A stretch of DNA of 64,000 bases from Actinomyces lilanjuaniae (GTDB taxonomy: Bacteria > Actinomycetota > Actinomycetes > Actinomycetales > Actinomycetaceae): the NCBI RefSeq assembly GCF_003606385.1, contig NZ_CP032514.1, positions 558,001 to 622,000 of the forward strand. Direction: 5' to 3'. This document shows positions 1 through 11,091 of the stretch, one piece after another. Each line of letters opens with the position of its first letter. Position 1 is the first letter of the stretch. Under the pieces are notes generated by a model. The model made no database searches. It was not told where the DNA came from and was given only the letters and a program-made list of their open reading frames with translations. A program made the translations under genes and the position numbers.

Positions 1-573
1 GTTGCGGTCAAAGGGCGCGAACCCCTCCTGGCGGTAGCCGTTGACGTCGTCGGTATGCGGGTACCCGGCCTGGGCCGCCGCCTCGAAGAAGGCCTGGAAC
101 AGTGGTGAGGTGGCGGGGCCGCGGTCCAGGTGGAGCGGGCCCGCTCCACCTCGCCAGGCGTTGGCGCCGGCCCGGCGGGTCTCCATGCGCCTGAAGTAGG
201 GCAGGCAGTGGGCGAAGTCCCACTCCTCCATCCCCGGGCTGGCAGCCCAGCGGTCGTAGTCACCCGGGTTGCCGCGCTGGAAGATCATGCCGTTGATCGA
301 CGACGACCCGCCCAGAACCTTGCCCCGAGCGTGCTTGACGCGGCGTCCCCCCATGTAGGGCTCGGGGTCCGTCTCGTAGGCCCAGTCGTAGAGGGGGTTG
401 CCAGCCGGGAACATGAGCGCGGCCGGCATGTGCACAAGAGGGTCGAGGAGGAAGTCGGCGCGGCCGGCCTCCAGGACAAGGACGGAGGTAGCGGGGTCCG
501 CAGACAGGCGGTTGGCCAGGGCCGATCCAGCTGATCCTCCTCCGACGATGACGTAGTCGTAGCGCTTCTTCAC
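1..573 (-). CDS. betA: Choline dehydrogenase, GMC oxidoreductase family (partial)
   Basis: FAD-dependent choline oxidation to betaine aldehyde, first step of glycine betaine synthesis. Only the first 191 codons are in the window; the gene runs off the left edge. The start is GTG at 573, preceded by a strong GGGAG-type ribosome site. Residues 5-20 form the FAD-binding GGGSAG fold of GMC oxidoreductases ([17 protein letters not shown]), followed by the second family signature around [13 protein letters not shown] near residue 85. It lies 136 bases downstream of betB on the same strand, so the pair forms a bet unit. No choline transporter or BetI regulator is visible here. Substrate is inferred from the betB neighbour; other GMC alcohol oxidases share these motifs. 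Confidence 0.88.
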   Translation of the reverse strand, partial: MKKRYDYVIVGGGSAGSALANRLSADPATSVLVLEAGRADFLLDPLVHMPAALMFPAGNPLYDWAYETDPEPYMGGRRVKHARGKVLGGSSSINGMIFQRGNPGDYDRWAASPGMEEWDFAHCLPYFRRMETRRAGANAWRGGAGPLHLDRGPATSPLFQAFFEAAAQAGYPHTDDVNGYRQEGFAPFDRN

Positions 574-650
574 GTGAGCTTCTCCCTCTTCTTGGTGTGT
601 TTCCTGTGCTTCCTGGTGCTCTTCGCGGGCAGGCTGCTGTACTTTGCGAC

Positions 651-676
651 TTTGATGTGCCTTTTTGATGTGCCTT
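651..676. repeat. 13-bp tandem direct repeat between betB and betA
   Basis: TTTGATGTGCCTT occurs twice in direct succession (651-663 and 664-676) in the betB-betA intergenic stretch. Function unknown; it could be slippage or part of an mRNA element ahead of betA. Confidence 0.6.
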
Positions 677-709
677 GCTGTACGCCTCCTCCGCGTAGCG
701 CCGACGGGG

Positions 710-2239
710 CTACCCTGCTGCGCAGGGGTCGGCGAACCACCCGGCCCGTGCCGGCCGGAGGTTGTGCCAGATGTGCTTGTGCTCCTGGTACTCGGCCAGG
801 CCGGCGACTCCCAGCTCGCGGCCGACCCCGGACTGCTTCATGCCGCCCCACTCGGCCTGCGGCACGTAGGGGTGGTAGTCGTTGATCCAGATCGTCCCGT
901 GGCGCAGCCGCCGGGCTACGCGCTCGGCGCGTCCGGCGTTCTCGGTCCACACCGCGCCCGCGAGCCCGTAGATGGTGTCGTTGGCGATGGCCACCGCAGC
1001 GTCCTCGGCCTCCTGGGGCGCTGACCCGCTGAAGGTCTCGACGGTGAGGACGGGGCCGAAGGACTCCTCGTGCACGCAGGCCATATCGGAGGTGCAGCCG
1101 TCCAGGATCGTCGGCGGGTAGTACCAGCCGGACTCCAGCCCCGCGCCGCTGGGACGCTGCCCGCCGCAGCGCAGGACGGCGCCCTCGGCCACGGCCTGGG
1201 CCACGTACTGCTCCACCTTGTCTCGGTGGGCCTGGCTGATGAGCGGGCCGGTCTCCGCCTCGGGGTCGAAGGGACCACCCAGACGGATGGCCTCGGCCCG
1301 CCGGACGAGCTCGTCGACCACCTGGTCGTGGACCGACTCCTCGACCACCAGCCGTGCACCCGCTGAGCAGACCTGCCCGGAGTCGAGGAAGACGGCCGTG
1401 AGCGCGTTGTCGACCGCGGCGTCCAGGTCGGCGTCGGCGAAGACGACGTTGGGGTTCTTGCCGCCCAGCTCCAGTGCCACCCGCTTGACCGTGCCGGAGG
1501 CGGAGGCCATGATCGACCGCCCGGTATCCAGCCCGCCGGTGAAGGACACCAGGTCGACGTCGGGCGACTCCGTGAGGACCGGGCCCACGACCCCGCCGGA
1601 GCCCAGCACCAGGTTGGCCACACCGTCGGGCAGGCCGAGCTCGGTAAGCGTGCGGCACAGCCACACGGCGGTCTGGGGTGTGAGCGCCGCTGGCTTGAGG
1701 ACGAAGGTGTTGCCCGCCGCGAGGGCGGGCGCGACCTTCCAGGCTGTCTGGAGCAGCGGGTAGTTCCACGGGGTGATCAGTGCGCACACGCCAACCGGCT
1801 CGGTCACCACACGGCTGGCGACGTCGGGCACCCCGGTGTCGACCACCCGGCCGGCCTCGTCCTGGGCGAGGGACGCGAAGTGGCGGAACACGGACACGAT
1901 GTCGGCCATGTCGACAAGGCTCTCCACATGACGCTTGCCGGTGTCCAGCGACTCCAGGCGGGCCACTGCGTCCGACTCCGTCTCGAGCCTGTCGGCCAGT
2001 GCGGTCAGGAGCCTGGCGCGCTGGGGGGACGGGGTGCCAGGCCAGGGGCCGTGGTCGAAGGCGTAGCGGGCTGCGGCCACGGCAGCCCGGGCGTCCTGGA
2101 CGGTGGCCTCGGGGACCTCGGCCACCTGTGTCCCGTCAGCCGGGCACACGATGGACCGGGTGCCTCCGTCTGATGCGGCTGTCCACTGGCCGCCGATGAG
2201 CAGCTGGTTGACGAGTGTGTCCTGTGTCTCCTGAGTCAC
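710..2239 (-). CDS. betB: Betaine aldehyde dehydrogenase
   Basis: NAD(P)-dependent oxidation of betaine aldehyde to glycine betaine, a compatible solute. The 509-residue protein has normal length for the aldehyde dehydrogenase superfamily. Visible landmarks are the Asn of the active site in [10 protein letters not shown], the LELGGKNPN motif carrying the general-base Glu, and the catalytic Cys in [11 protein letters not shown]. It is first in a two-gene unit with betA. Start ATG at 2239. The upstream region is shared with the divergent clpC promoter. The specific betaine aldehyde substrate is inferred from the adjacent GMC oxidase; the family assignment is secure. Confidence 0.92.
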   Translation of the reverse strand: MTQETQDTLVNQLLIGGQWTAASDGGTRSIVCPADGTQVAEVPEATVQDARAAVAAARYAFDHGPWPGTPSPQRARLLTALADRLETESDAVARLESLDTGKRHVESLVDMADIVSVFRHFASLAQDEAGRVVDTGVPDVASRVVTEPVGVCALITPWNYPLLQTAWKVAPALAAGNTFVLKPAALTPQTAVWLCRTLTELGLPDGVANLVLGSGGVVGPVLTESPDVDLVSFTGGLDTGRSIMASASGTVKRVALELGGKNPNVVFADADLDAAVDNALTAVFLDSGQVCSAGARLVVEESVHDQVVDELVRRAEAIRLGGPFDPEAETGPLISQAHRDKVEQYVAQAVAEGAVLRCGGQRPSGAGLESGWYYPPTILDGCTSDMACVHEESFGPVLTVETFSGSAPQEAEDAAVAIANDTIYGLAGAVWTENAGRAERVARRLRHGTIWINDYHPYVPQAEWGGMKQSGVGRELGVAGLAEYQEHKHIWHNLRPARAGWFADPCAAG

Positions 2240-2723
2240 GGTTGCCCCCTATGTCTGGTCGGGTGTCTGGAATGTTGCTGTGTCTTCAGGGCTGATGATG
2301 TCGGTGGACGTCGAGGTGCTGATGCGGTCGTAGACCTGGTGAGGCTGCTCGTACCCAGGTCCTTCTGGGTGGTCCTTCCGCTGTGCAGTTGTCATGCGCG
2401 ACCGGGGCCGGGGAGCCGCAGCGGCTGGCAGGAGCCGGGGCCCGTGGTGACGAAGTGATTTCATCCTAGCGGCGATAGTTGCTGAGTGCAGGGGGGAGGC
2501 GTCATTATGGGCTATACCGACTGTATTTGTATGGCTGCATGAGAGCGTTAGGCTTATGTGTAGACGGATTGCGTATACCGCCTGGGTGGTCCGTTCTGCG
2601 GCCGTGTTCGGCTGACCGGTGGGCCGGTGGAGTGGGGTATGAATTTCACTGGAACTTGCCGGTATGTGGCGGCATGCGTGTCGGGCGGCGAGCCTGTCCC
2701 GGTCGCCCGGTGGCGCGCCTATT
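2240..2723. other. Divergent intergenic region betB/clpC
   Basis: No convincing gene is present. A 164-codon open frame on the minus strand (2249-2743) has low-complexity, shadow-like composition and no ribosome site. The stretch around 2480-2660 is noticeably less GC-rich than its surroundings and probably holds the betB promoter, but I could not pick one -35/-10 pair with confidence. Confidence 0.5.
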
Positions 2724-2744
2724 CCTGAGCCGCCCTGACTCAAC
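2724..2744 (+). promoter_or_regulatory. HAIR-like HspR operator candidate upstream of clpC
   Basis: CCTGAGC, a 7-base spacer and ACTCAAC. This matches the known HspR operator HAIR (CTTGAGT-N7-ACTCAAG) at 11 of 14 positions with exactly the canonical spacer. It lies about 165 bases before the clpC start. The consensus is established; its use here is inference. Confidence 0.45.
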
Positions 2745-2749
2745 CTTGC

Positions 2750-2767
2750 CTCACGCCTACCGCGAAC
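2750..2767 (+). promoter_or_regulatory. ClgR-box-like operator candidate upstream of clpC
   Basis: The core CGCCTACCGCGAAC (2754-2767) matches the corynebacterial ClgR consensus CGCYNANRGCGWWS at all but one position. ClgR activates clpC and clpP genes in actinobacteria. The site lies six bases after the HAIR-like element, suggesting joint heat-shock and ClgR control. Confidence 0.45.
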
Positions 2768-2906
2768 AGGGGCATGGGCCCCTGTCCGTCCTGGTTAGCC
2801 TTGTCAGCACGTGCCCAAGCGCCCTCTGCTCCTAGGCGCTCCGCCACCTGGCTTCCTGAGACGCAGGAGGGTGCCGCACCGAGCACGTGCCGAGGAGGAA
2901 CCACTG

Positions 2907-5504
<2,598 letters not shown>

Positions 5505-5524
5505 GGCATCCTGTGATGTAGGCA

Positions 5525-5570
5525 CTCACGGCTCGGACGGGCGTCCGCCTGTCCGGGCCGTGAGGCTTTT
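5525..5570 (+). terminator. Rho-independent terminator of clpC
   Basis: Long GC-rich inverted repeat (CTCACGGC...GCCGTGAG, with an inner CGGAC/GTCCG pair) ending in GGCTTTT, 20 bases after the clpC stop. Confidence 0.85.
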
Positions 5571-5789
5571 CTCGGAGGGCTGATTCCTACGACGTGACCT
5601 GTCACGGCGGGGCTGCACGCGTGACGGCAACTCCATGGGAGGAGCGTCATGGTGTGAGAATGGCCCGATGCCTCCCACCTTACCGCCCTGGGTATCTCTG
5701 GACCGTTACAGTTAGGCAACGGCCGCGGCCGTGTACCCACAGGCACGACCCAGGTATCTGGGCTCGCCGCTCGTCGACGAACAGGCCTT

Positions 5790-7238
5790 ATGACTCAGTC
5801 CAGATACGCTCCACGGCACATCAACAGGTTCCGGCGTCCGCTGCTGCGTACCACCAACGCGGCGGCGGTTGTCGTGGGTGCCTGCGTCCTGGTGGCTGTG
5901 CTGCCCCTGCTCGGCTGGCCCCGTCCCGCTACTGCCCTGGTTGGCCTTGTCGCGCTGGGGACGACGTTGGGGCTGGTCACGGCACCGCCTACCTCCGCCC
6001 TGAAGTGGGGCGTCCTGCCTCACGGCGGCCGTCGGGGCTGGGCCGTCACGATGGTCCTGGCCATGTCCCCGGCAATCCTCCTGGGTCTAGCCTTCCCGGT
6101 GGTGGCTGGTCGTGTGTCCGCGCACTCAGCGGGGGGTGTCAACCTCCAGGTCATCATCCTCAGCGTGTCGGTGGCGGTGCCCTGGCTCAGCCAGGTCACC
6201 GGCAACCCTGTCTACCGGCTCCTGGGTGACTCGATCGGGCGGGGACCTGCGGCTCTTCTGAGGCGCTACTGCTCGGTGTGGCCCGCCCTATTCGCCTGGG
6301 CGCTCGTTCCTACGCTCGCAGTCGTGCTGGTGATGGCTGCCGTGACCCGCTGGCAGCCTGCCGCTGTGGCGGCACACCTGCTCCTCCTCCTGCTCCACGT
6401 GGTCTTTGTCCAGTCGCTCATCGTGGCTGACGTGGCGGGTCGGCGACGTCTGTGGGCCTTCGGGTGGCTCTGCTACGCGGCTGCCCTCCTCGCCGCGCCG
6501 GGGTGGTGGTTCCTTCCGCCCCTGGCGGGCACGCTCAGCCAGGTCGTCCCGATGGGAGCGGCACTGAGGCAGCTGGTGCGTCCCAGCCCGGTGCCCGCGG
6601 TGCCCCTGCTCCAGGACATGGCCCGGGGAATGGTCCTGGGCGGCGTGCTGTGGTCGGACAAGTTCTTTCTGTTCCTCGCGGTGCGTCAGGACTTTGAGGT
6701 CGCGCTGGTCTACCTGTGCCTCCAGCCTGCCGTCGTCGCCTACTGCTACTACTTCGCAGTGACCTCACCCCGGCTCAACACGGAGATCGCGCTGTTCCAG
6801 GCCCAGCTCAACGAGGACGACATGACCGGGCTGCGTGCCCGGGGCAAGGTGCTGCGCCACCTGCTGGACGCGAGCCTGGTACGGGCCGGGTCCGTGGGCG
6901 CGGGCGCCGTGGTCGTGGAGGTGACGGTGGTGGCGCTGCTGGACCCTGCCCGGGTGCCGCTGGTGCTTGCTGTCGCCTCCTCCTCCCTGCTGTTCACCGT
7001 CCTCACGCTCCTGTCCTACGAGATCGACCATATCGGCGACCAGGCTTCGGCCCTGCTGCTGTCAGGTGCGCACGTCGCTGCGGCTGCCGGGCTCCTGCTG
7101 CATCTGGGTGGCACAGGTGCCTACCAGGTCCTGGTGGGTGTCGACCTGGTCCTGTGCCTAGTGGCTCTGGTCGTCTACCGCCGACGCTGGGCCTCTCCCG
7201 AGTACTCCTTCTTTTGGGGAAAGGCGATGTCCTGGTGA
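5790..7238 (+). CDS. pelG: PelG-like polysaccharide exporter membrane protein
   Basis: Integral membrane protein of 482 residues with about twelve hydrophobic segments, close to the length of Pseudomonas PelG (about 456), a MATE/Wzx-like partner of the Pel synthase. The identification rests on topology and on the immediately following, overlapping gene encoding a PelF-type glycosyltransferase (GTGA overlap at 7235). Expected role: movement or polymerisation of an exopolysaccharide at the inner membrane. No pelD, pelE or outer-membrane genes are nearby, as expected in part for a Gram-positive. Start ATG at 5790; ribosome site weak. A generic polysaccharide transporter is the alternative, but the pelF linkage argues for PelG. 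Confidence 0.75.
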   Translation: MTQSRYAPRHINRFRRPLLRTTNAAAVVVGACVLVAVLPLLGWPRPATALVGLVALGTTLGLVTAPPTSALKWGVLPHGGRRGWAVTMVLAMSPAILLGLAFPVVAGRVSAHSAGGVNLQVIILSVSVAVPWLSQVTGNPVYRLLGDSIGRGPAALLRRYCSVWPALFAWALVPTLAVVLVMAAVTRWQPAAVAAHLLLLLLHVVFVQSLIVADVAGRRRLWAFGWLCYAAALLAAPGWWFLPPLAGTLSQVVPMGAALRQLVRPSPVPAVPLLQDMARGMVLGGVLWSDKFFLFLAVRQDFEVALVYLCLQPAVVAYCYYFAVTSPRLNTEIALFQAQLNEDDMTGLRARGKVLRHLLDASLVRAGSVGAGAVVVEVTVVALLDPARVPLVLAVASSSLLFTVLTLLSYEIDHIGDQASALLLSGAHVAAAAGLLLHLGGTGAYQVLVGVDLVLCLVALVVYRRRWASPEYSFFWGKAMSW

Positions 7239-9628
7239 GCTCCTCGTCCTATCGGGCACGGCTGGAGAGCCTGCCCTCCTACTACTCGGCTCCTGCGGGT
7301 GGCTACGCACCGTTACCCGCAGCGCAGCCCTCGGCAACTGAGGTGTCTGCTGGTCCGGTGCTGGACACTAGCGGGCGGGCAGCGGCCGCGCAGGTGCTGG
7401 GCACCGGTGACGGGAACGTGGCCCGACACCCGGACAGCATGTGGCTGAGCACCGAGCGGCCTGCGCGTGCGCACCCCGCTGCGCGTAGCGGCACCCCCCG
7501 CGAGCGCCTCGCCGGGCGTACGGCCCCGTCTCAGCCTGAGGGTCAGCAGAAGGACGGGGGCAGGGGGGTTGCTGCATCCCCCTCCGCAGAGCGACGTTGG
7601 CACGCAGGCCGCCACGTGCGTCCCGCTGCTGCCGGAACGACCCCCTCGACCCCGGTAAGTCCTGAGCCCGCATCGGTGCGGCAACCTGTGTCGATCCCGC
7701 TCTCCGCCTCACCGAGGCAGGGGGTGGCACCGGGAATGACGCCGGACGCCAGCGGCTACGGGTTTGTCGCTGCCGCTGCGCCCGACCTCACCTCCCCCTA
7801 CAGCCCGCTGCCGACTCAGCACCGCCCGGCCGAGGGGCCGGGGGACTCTCGCAGCTCTGTCCTGTCGCCTCCTGCCGCCCCGCAGTCGGCACCCGGGGAG
7901 ACGCATTCGGCCACGACCCTGGTCCCCTCCGGTCAGGCGCCCGGTGGTGGCGCCGGCAGCATCACGGAGGCCGGCGGTGCTGCCGATGCTGGGCAGTCCC
8001 TGCACGGTGGGGACGACGCCTCCCGGCTGCCTGACGGCGTCCCGGCAGACGGCTTCTACCAGGACGTGGACGTCGCCATCGTCATGGAATCCACCTACCC
8101 CTACCTCAAGGGTGGTGTCTCCGCCGTCGTGCACGACATCATCACCGGCAACCCCGAGCTGACCTTCGGGATCATCCACATCACCTGGGACTCCCACGCC
8201 CCCAGCCGCGACCTCTACGGGATGCCGGGCAACGTCGCCTGGGTCCGGGTCCTCTACCTGTCCATGGAGGAGCACCAGCAGGACTTTCTGCGGGCGCGCC
8301 CCCGCGACCTGCGCATGAGCCGTCGTCAGCGGCGCACCCTGTCGGCGCGCCTGGTGGACTCTCTCATCGCCCTGGCCAGCGAGGGGCGCACCGAGCCGCT
8401 GTGGGAGATTATCACCGAGGGCCTGGGCGGGGGGTCCCGGCGCTACCCGGTGTGGGCGATCCTGGGTACCCAGGAGTTCATGGAGGTCTACCGGGAGAGA
8501 ATGCCTGACCTGGACATGCCCATGTCCGAGGTCTTCTGGTGCCTGCGCGACTTCTTCTCCCTGGCCTACGCAGTCTTGTCGGAGTCGATGCCGCGTGCCG
8601 CCGTCTACCACGCCCACACCACCGGGTACGCCGCCCTGCTCAGTGTCAACGCAGCCAAGGAGCACGGCACCTCCTTCCTGCTGACCGAGCACAACCTCTA
8701 CGTCCGCGACACGGTCAACACCCTCCTGGACCGCCGTCTGGACTACGACATCACGCTCAACGACTACCGAACCTTTGACGTCACCGGCAGGCAGCGCATG
8801 TGGATGGCGTGGTGGCTGGAGATGGGGCGGCTGTGCTACCCCTACGCATATGCCACCACCTACCTCTACCCGCGGGCGATCACGGAGGCGACCGAGCTCG
8901 GGGGCGACGCCAGCAAGGCGGTGGTTATCCCCAACGGCATCGTTACCAGCGAGTTCGACGCCTCCTACGCCGCCCGTATGAGGGCTGTGCAGGCCATCAG
9001 GCAGGAGGGGGCGGACAACCACCTGTGGAAGCTGGTCTACATCGCCCGGGTCGTGCCCATCAAGGGGCTGGTGGACATGATCGAGTCGGTGAGGACCATG
9101 GTGGACCGGGGACTGAGGATCCACCTGGACGTCTGCGGGCCTACGGAGCACCACCCCTCCTACTATGAGAAGTGCCTCAACCGCATCGTCGAGCTGGGGC
9201 TGGAGTCGGTCATCACGATCCGAGGCACGATCAAGGTCCGCCAGCACCTCCCGGACTTCGACCTCTTTGTCCTGCCCAGCTACAACGAGGGTCTTCCCGT
9301 GGTCTCGCTGGAGACCATGGGGGCGGGTATCCCTACCGTCAGCACCGACGTCGGGGCGGTGCGCTCGGTGGTCGCCGACGAGATCGTCGCCGAGGACGGC
9401 ACGGTGTGGGGGCCGTGCGGCACCATTATCGAGCCAGGAGACCCGGTGCTCATGGCGGACAAGGTCCAGGAGATCATCCAGGACGTGGACCTGTACCAGC
9501 AGCTGTGCCTGGCGGCGCGGGGCCGTGTTGAAGCCGCCTACAACCTAGACAAGGTCAATGCTGCCTACAACCGTGTGTACCGTCAGGGCGGGGCAGGCAG
9601 GACCGGGAGAAAAGGAGCGCGCGCGTGA
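7235..9628 (+). CDS. pelF: PelF-like GT4 glycosyltransferase with long N-terminal extension
   Basis: Cytoplasmic GT-B glycosyltransferase; in characterised Pel systems PelF uses UDP-GlcNAc. GTG start at 7235 overlaps the pelG stop, with GGGGAAAGG upstream. Residues 1 to about 275 are Pro/Ser/Ala-rich low complexity without a recognisable domain. From about 280 the protein matches PelF: ESTYPYLKGGVSAVVHD, then AHTTGYAALL and LLTEHNLYVRDTVN, IPNGIVTSEFD, IARVVPIKGLVDMI, GPTEHHPSYYEKC, and the EX7E region YNEGLPVVSLETMGAG. At 797 residues it is about 290 longer than typical PelF, all of it N-terminal. It overlaps the next gene by GTGA, so pelG, pelF and the hydrolase form one operon. The extension may be a docking or membrane-proximal tether; this is speculation. 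Confidence 0.85.
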   Translation: MSSSSYRARLESLPSYYSAPAGGYAPLPAAQPSATEVSAGPVLDTSGRAAAAQVLGTGDGNVARHPDSMWLSTERPARAHPAARSGTPRERLAGRTAPSQPEGQQKDGGRGVAASPSAERRWHAGRHVRPAAAGTTPSTPVSPEPASVRQPVSIPLSASPRQGVAPGMTPDASGYGFVAAAAPDLTSPYSPLPTQHRPAEGPGDSRSSVLSPPAAPQSAPGETHSATTLVPSGQAPGGGAGSITEAGGAADAGQSLHGGDDASRLPDGVPADGFYQDVDVAIVMESTYPYLKGGVSAVVHDIITGNPELTFGIIHITWDSHAPSRDLYGMPGNVAWVRVLYLSMEEHQQDFLRARPRDLRMSRRQRRTLSARLVDSLIALASEGRTEPLWEIITEGLGGGSRRYPVWAILGTQEFMEVYRERMPDLDMPMSEVFWCLRDFFSLAYAVLSESMPRAAVYHAHTTGYAALLSVNAAKEHGTSFLLTEHNLYVRDTVNTLLDRRLDYDITLNDYRTFDVTGRQRMWMAWWLEMGRLCYPYAYATTYLYPRAITEATELGGDASKAVVIPNGIVTSEFDASYAARMRAVQAIRQEGADNHLWKLVYIARVVPIKGLVDMIESVRTMVDRGLRIHLDVCGPTEHHPSYYEKCLNRIVELGLESVITIRGTIKVRQHLPDFDLFVLPSYNEGLPVVSLETMGAGIPTVSTDVGAVRSVVADEIVAEDGTVWGPCGTIIEPGDPVLMADKVQEIIQDVDLYQQLCLAARGRVEAAYNLDKVNAAYNRVYRQGGAGRTGRKGARA

Positions 9629-10704
9629 GCGGAGTCGGCGCCTGGGTCCGCTACGGGGACCCTCTGGGGCGTGAGGAGGTGGACTTCGCTGCCCGGCACT
9701 ACCGGGTGGCCATTCTCCAGCCCTGGGAGACGCAGGCGGCTGAGCGTCTCAAGCAGGAGCGGCCGGACATGACCGTGCTGGCCTACCGGTGCCTGTCCTC
9801 GGCCCGGGACTTCGAGCCGCCGCAGCGCTGCGCCTCCGGCCTCACCTTCGACGAGCTGCGCCAGCGCGACTGGCTCGCCCGGCGCCGTGACGGCAGCCTG
9901 GTGGAGTGGTCGAGCTATCCCGGCCACTTCCAGGCGCGGGTGTGGGACCCGGGCTATCGGGTGCGCTGGGTGGAGCAGGTCTGTGAGGACATCGCGGACA
10001 CCGCCTTTGACGGCGTGATGTCTGACAATGACGTCTTTGAGGACTACTACGACCTGGACCTGCCCCTGGAGGGGGTCGAGGACGCCGCCAGCCTGCGCAG
10101 GGTCCTGGACGGCTTCGTGGAGCAGGTCGGCTGGGGTCTGGCGGGAGTCGGCAAGATCCTGGTTCCCAACATTGCCGAGGCGCGGCGCGAGCCCGGCCGC
10201 TGGGAGTACCACGCCTCCTGGGGCGGGGGCTTTGACGAGTGCTGGCTCGGCTGGGGGGAGGCGACGCTCTTTGACGAGCCCACCTCGTTGGCCCAGGTCC
10301 ACGAGCTCGACGGTCCCGGGCTGTCCGTGGTGCGCACGCCCGACGGGGGTGGTGGGGGCAGCCCGCACCCCCTGTACGGCCTGGCCGCCTTCTGGGTGTT
10401 TGGCGCGGGGGAGGGGGCCTACACGGCTACCGGGCACGACGACTACTCCCGCACGCCCTGGTTCCCGGCTCTCGACGCCGACCTGGGGGCGCCGCTGGAG
10501 GCGCCCCACCGCCAGGCAGGAGTGTGGGTGCGGGAGTTCGAGGGCGGGACCGCGGCCGTGGTCCTCGACCCGGACCGGGGGGGAGAGCTGGACCTGGCTC
10601 CCGGCATGGTGTGTCCTGGTCCCCAGGGCAGGCCCGATGGTGAGCTCCTGCCCCGGCGTGTGGCGCTGGCACCTCACCACGGGCTGCTGGCGCTGCGGCC
10701 CTGA
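9625..10704 (+). CDS. GHL15-like putative glycoside hydrolase
   Basis: A 359-residue protein whose start GTG (9625) overlaps the pelF stop and is preceded by AAAGGAG. The sequence resembles the hypothetical glycosyl hydrolase family 15 (GHL15), a TIM barrel. Early strand YRVAILQPWE, then TVLAYRC, RVWDPGYRVRWVEQVCEDI, and an acidic strand end FDGVMSDND (about residue 125) where such barrels place catalytic acids. No signal peptide is seen, so it may act in the cytoplasm or leave by another route. Its place after pelF suggests trimming or quality control of the polymer, analogous to the hydrolase domain of PelA. Function is inferred; the family call is moderate. Confidence 0.62.
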   Translation: MSGVGAWVRYGDPLGREEVDFAARHYRVAILQPWETQAAERLKQERPDMTVLAYRCLSSARDFEPPQRCASGLTFDELRQRDWLARRRDGSLVEWSSYPGHFQARVWDPGYRVRWVEQVCEDIADTAFDGVMSDNDVFEDYYDLDLPLEGVEDAASLRRVLDGFVEQVGWGLAGVGKILVPNIAEARREPGRWEYHASWGGGFDECWLGWGEATLFDEPTSLAQVHELDGPGLSVVRTPDGGGGGSPHPLYGLAAFWVFGAGEGAYTATGHDDYSRTPWFPALDADLGAPLEAPHRQAGVWVREFEGGTAAVVLDPDRGGELDLAPGMVCPGPQGRPDGELLPRRVALAPHHGLLALRP

Positions 10705-10918
10705 GGAGAGGAGCGGGTGCGCACGTGGTCCGCTGTGCGGAAGGTCGGTCTGGTCTGAGGGGCGCACCGTCCAAGGACGGCGTACCGGGAGCAGACCGGT
10801 GGTCAGGTGCCGCGCGTTGGCCGGGTTGGGCAGGAGGTAGTCGGTCTCTTCGGGGGACTGGTACTCGGCCAGAGACGATGCGGTCCAGTCGCCACGAAAC
10901 GCCGTGAGCGACAGTAGT
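10705..10918. other. Intergenic region after the pel-like operon
   Basis: No gene seen. A small hairpin CCGTCC-AA-GGACGG (10767-10780) without a T-run could be a weak terminator of the pel-like operon. Confidence 0.35.
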
Positions 10919-10948
10919 TTGTACCTAGGACTGAGGTCACACTAAAGT
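10919..10948 (+). promoter_or_regulatory. Candidate sigma-A promoter of ppdK
   Basis: TTGTAC (10919-10924), an 18-base spacer, and TAAAGT (10943-10948). It predicts a 5' leader of about 135 bases before the ppdK ATG. Confidence 0.45.
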
Positions 10949-11006
10949 AGAACCTGCTTGTGCGTAGCGGTGGGCCGTGAGCTGGGTGGTGGCCACGGCT
11001 GGAGGC

Positions 11007-11029
11007 TGCGGCTGCCGTAGGCAGCCGCA
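11007..11029 (+). promoter_or_regulatory. Perfect 10-bp inverted repeat in the ppdK leader
   Basis: TGCGGCTGCC, loop GTA, GGCAGCCGCA. It lies 62 bases before the ppdK start inside the predicted 5' leader. It could be an operator or an mRNA hairpin; it lacks a T-run, so it is not a typical terminator. Confidence 0.6.
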
Positions 11030-11091
11030 TATACCCGTAACCGACCACGGACAACCACAGAAACGACAACACGCCGGGAAGAGAGGCAAGG

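Noticed and set aside
2249..2743. 164-codon minus-strand frame upstream of betB
   Set aside because: No ribosome site or recognisable sequence; it covers the regulatory region of clpC and betB.
7709..9247. 512-codon antisense frame over pelF
   Set aside because: Shadow frame; His/Gly/Val-rich composition typical of antisense GC-rich coding sequence.
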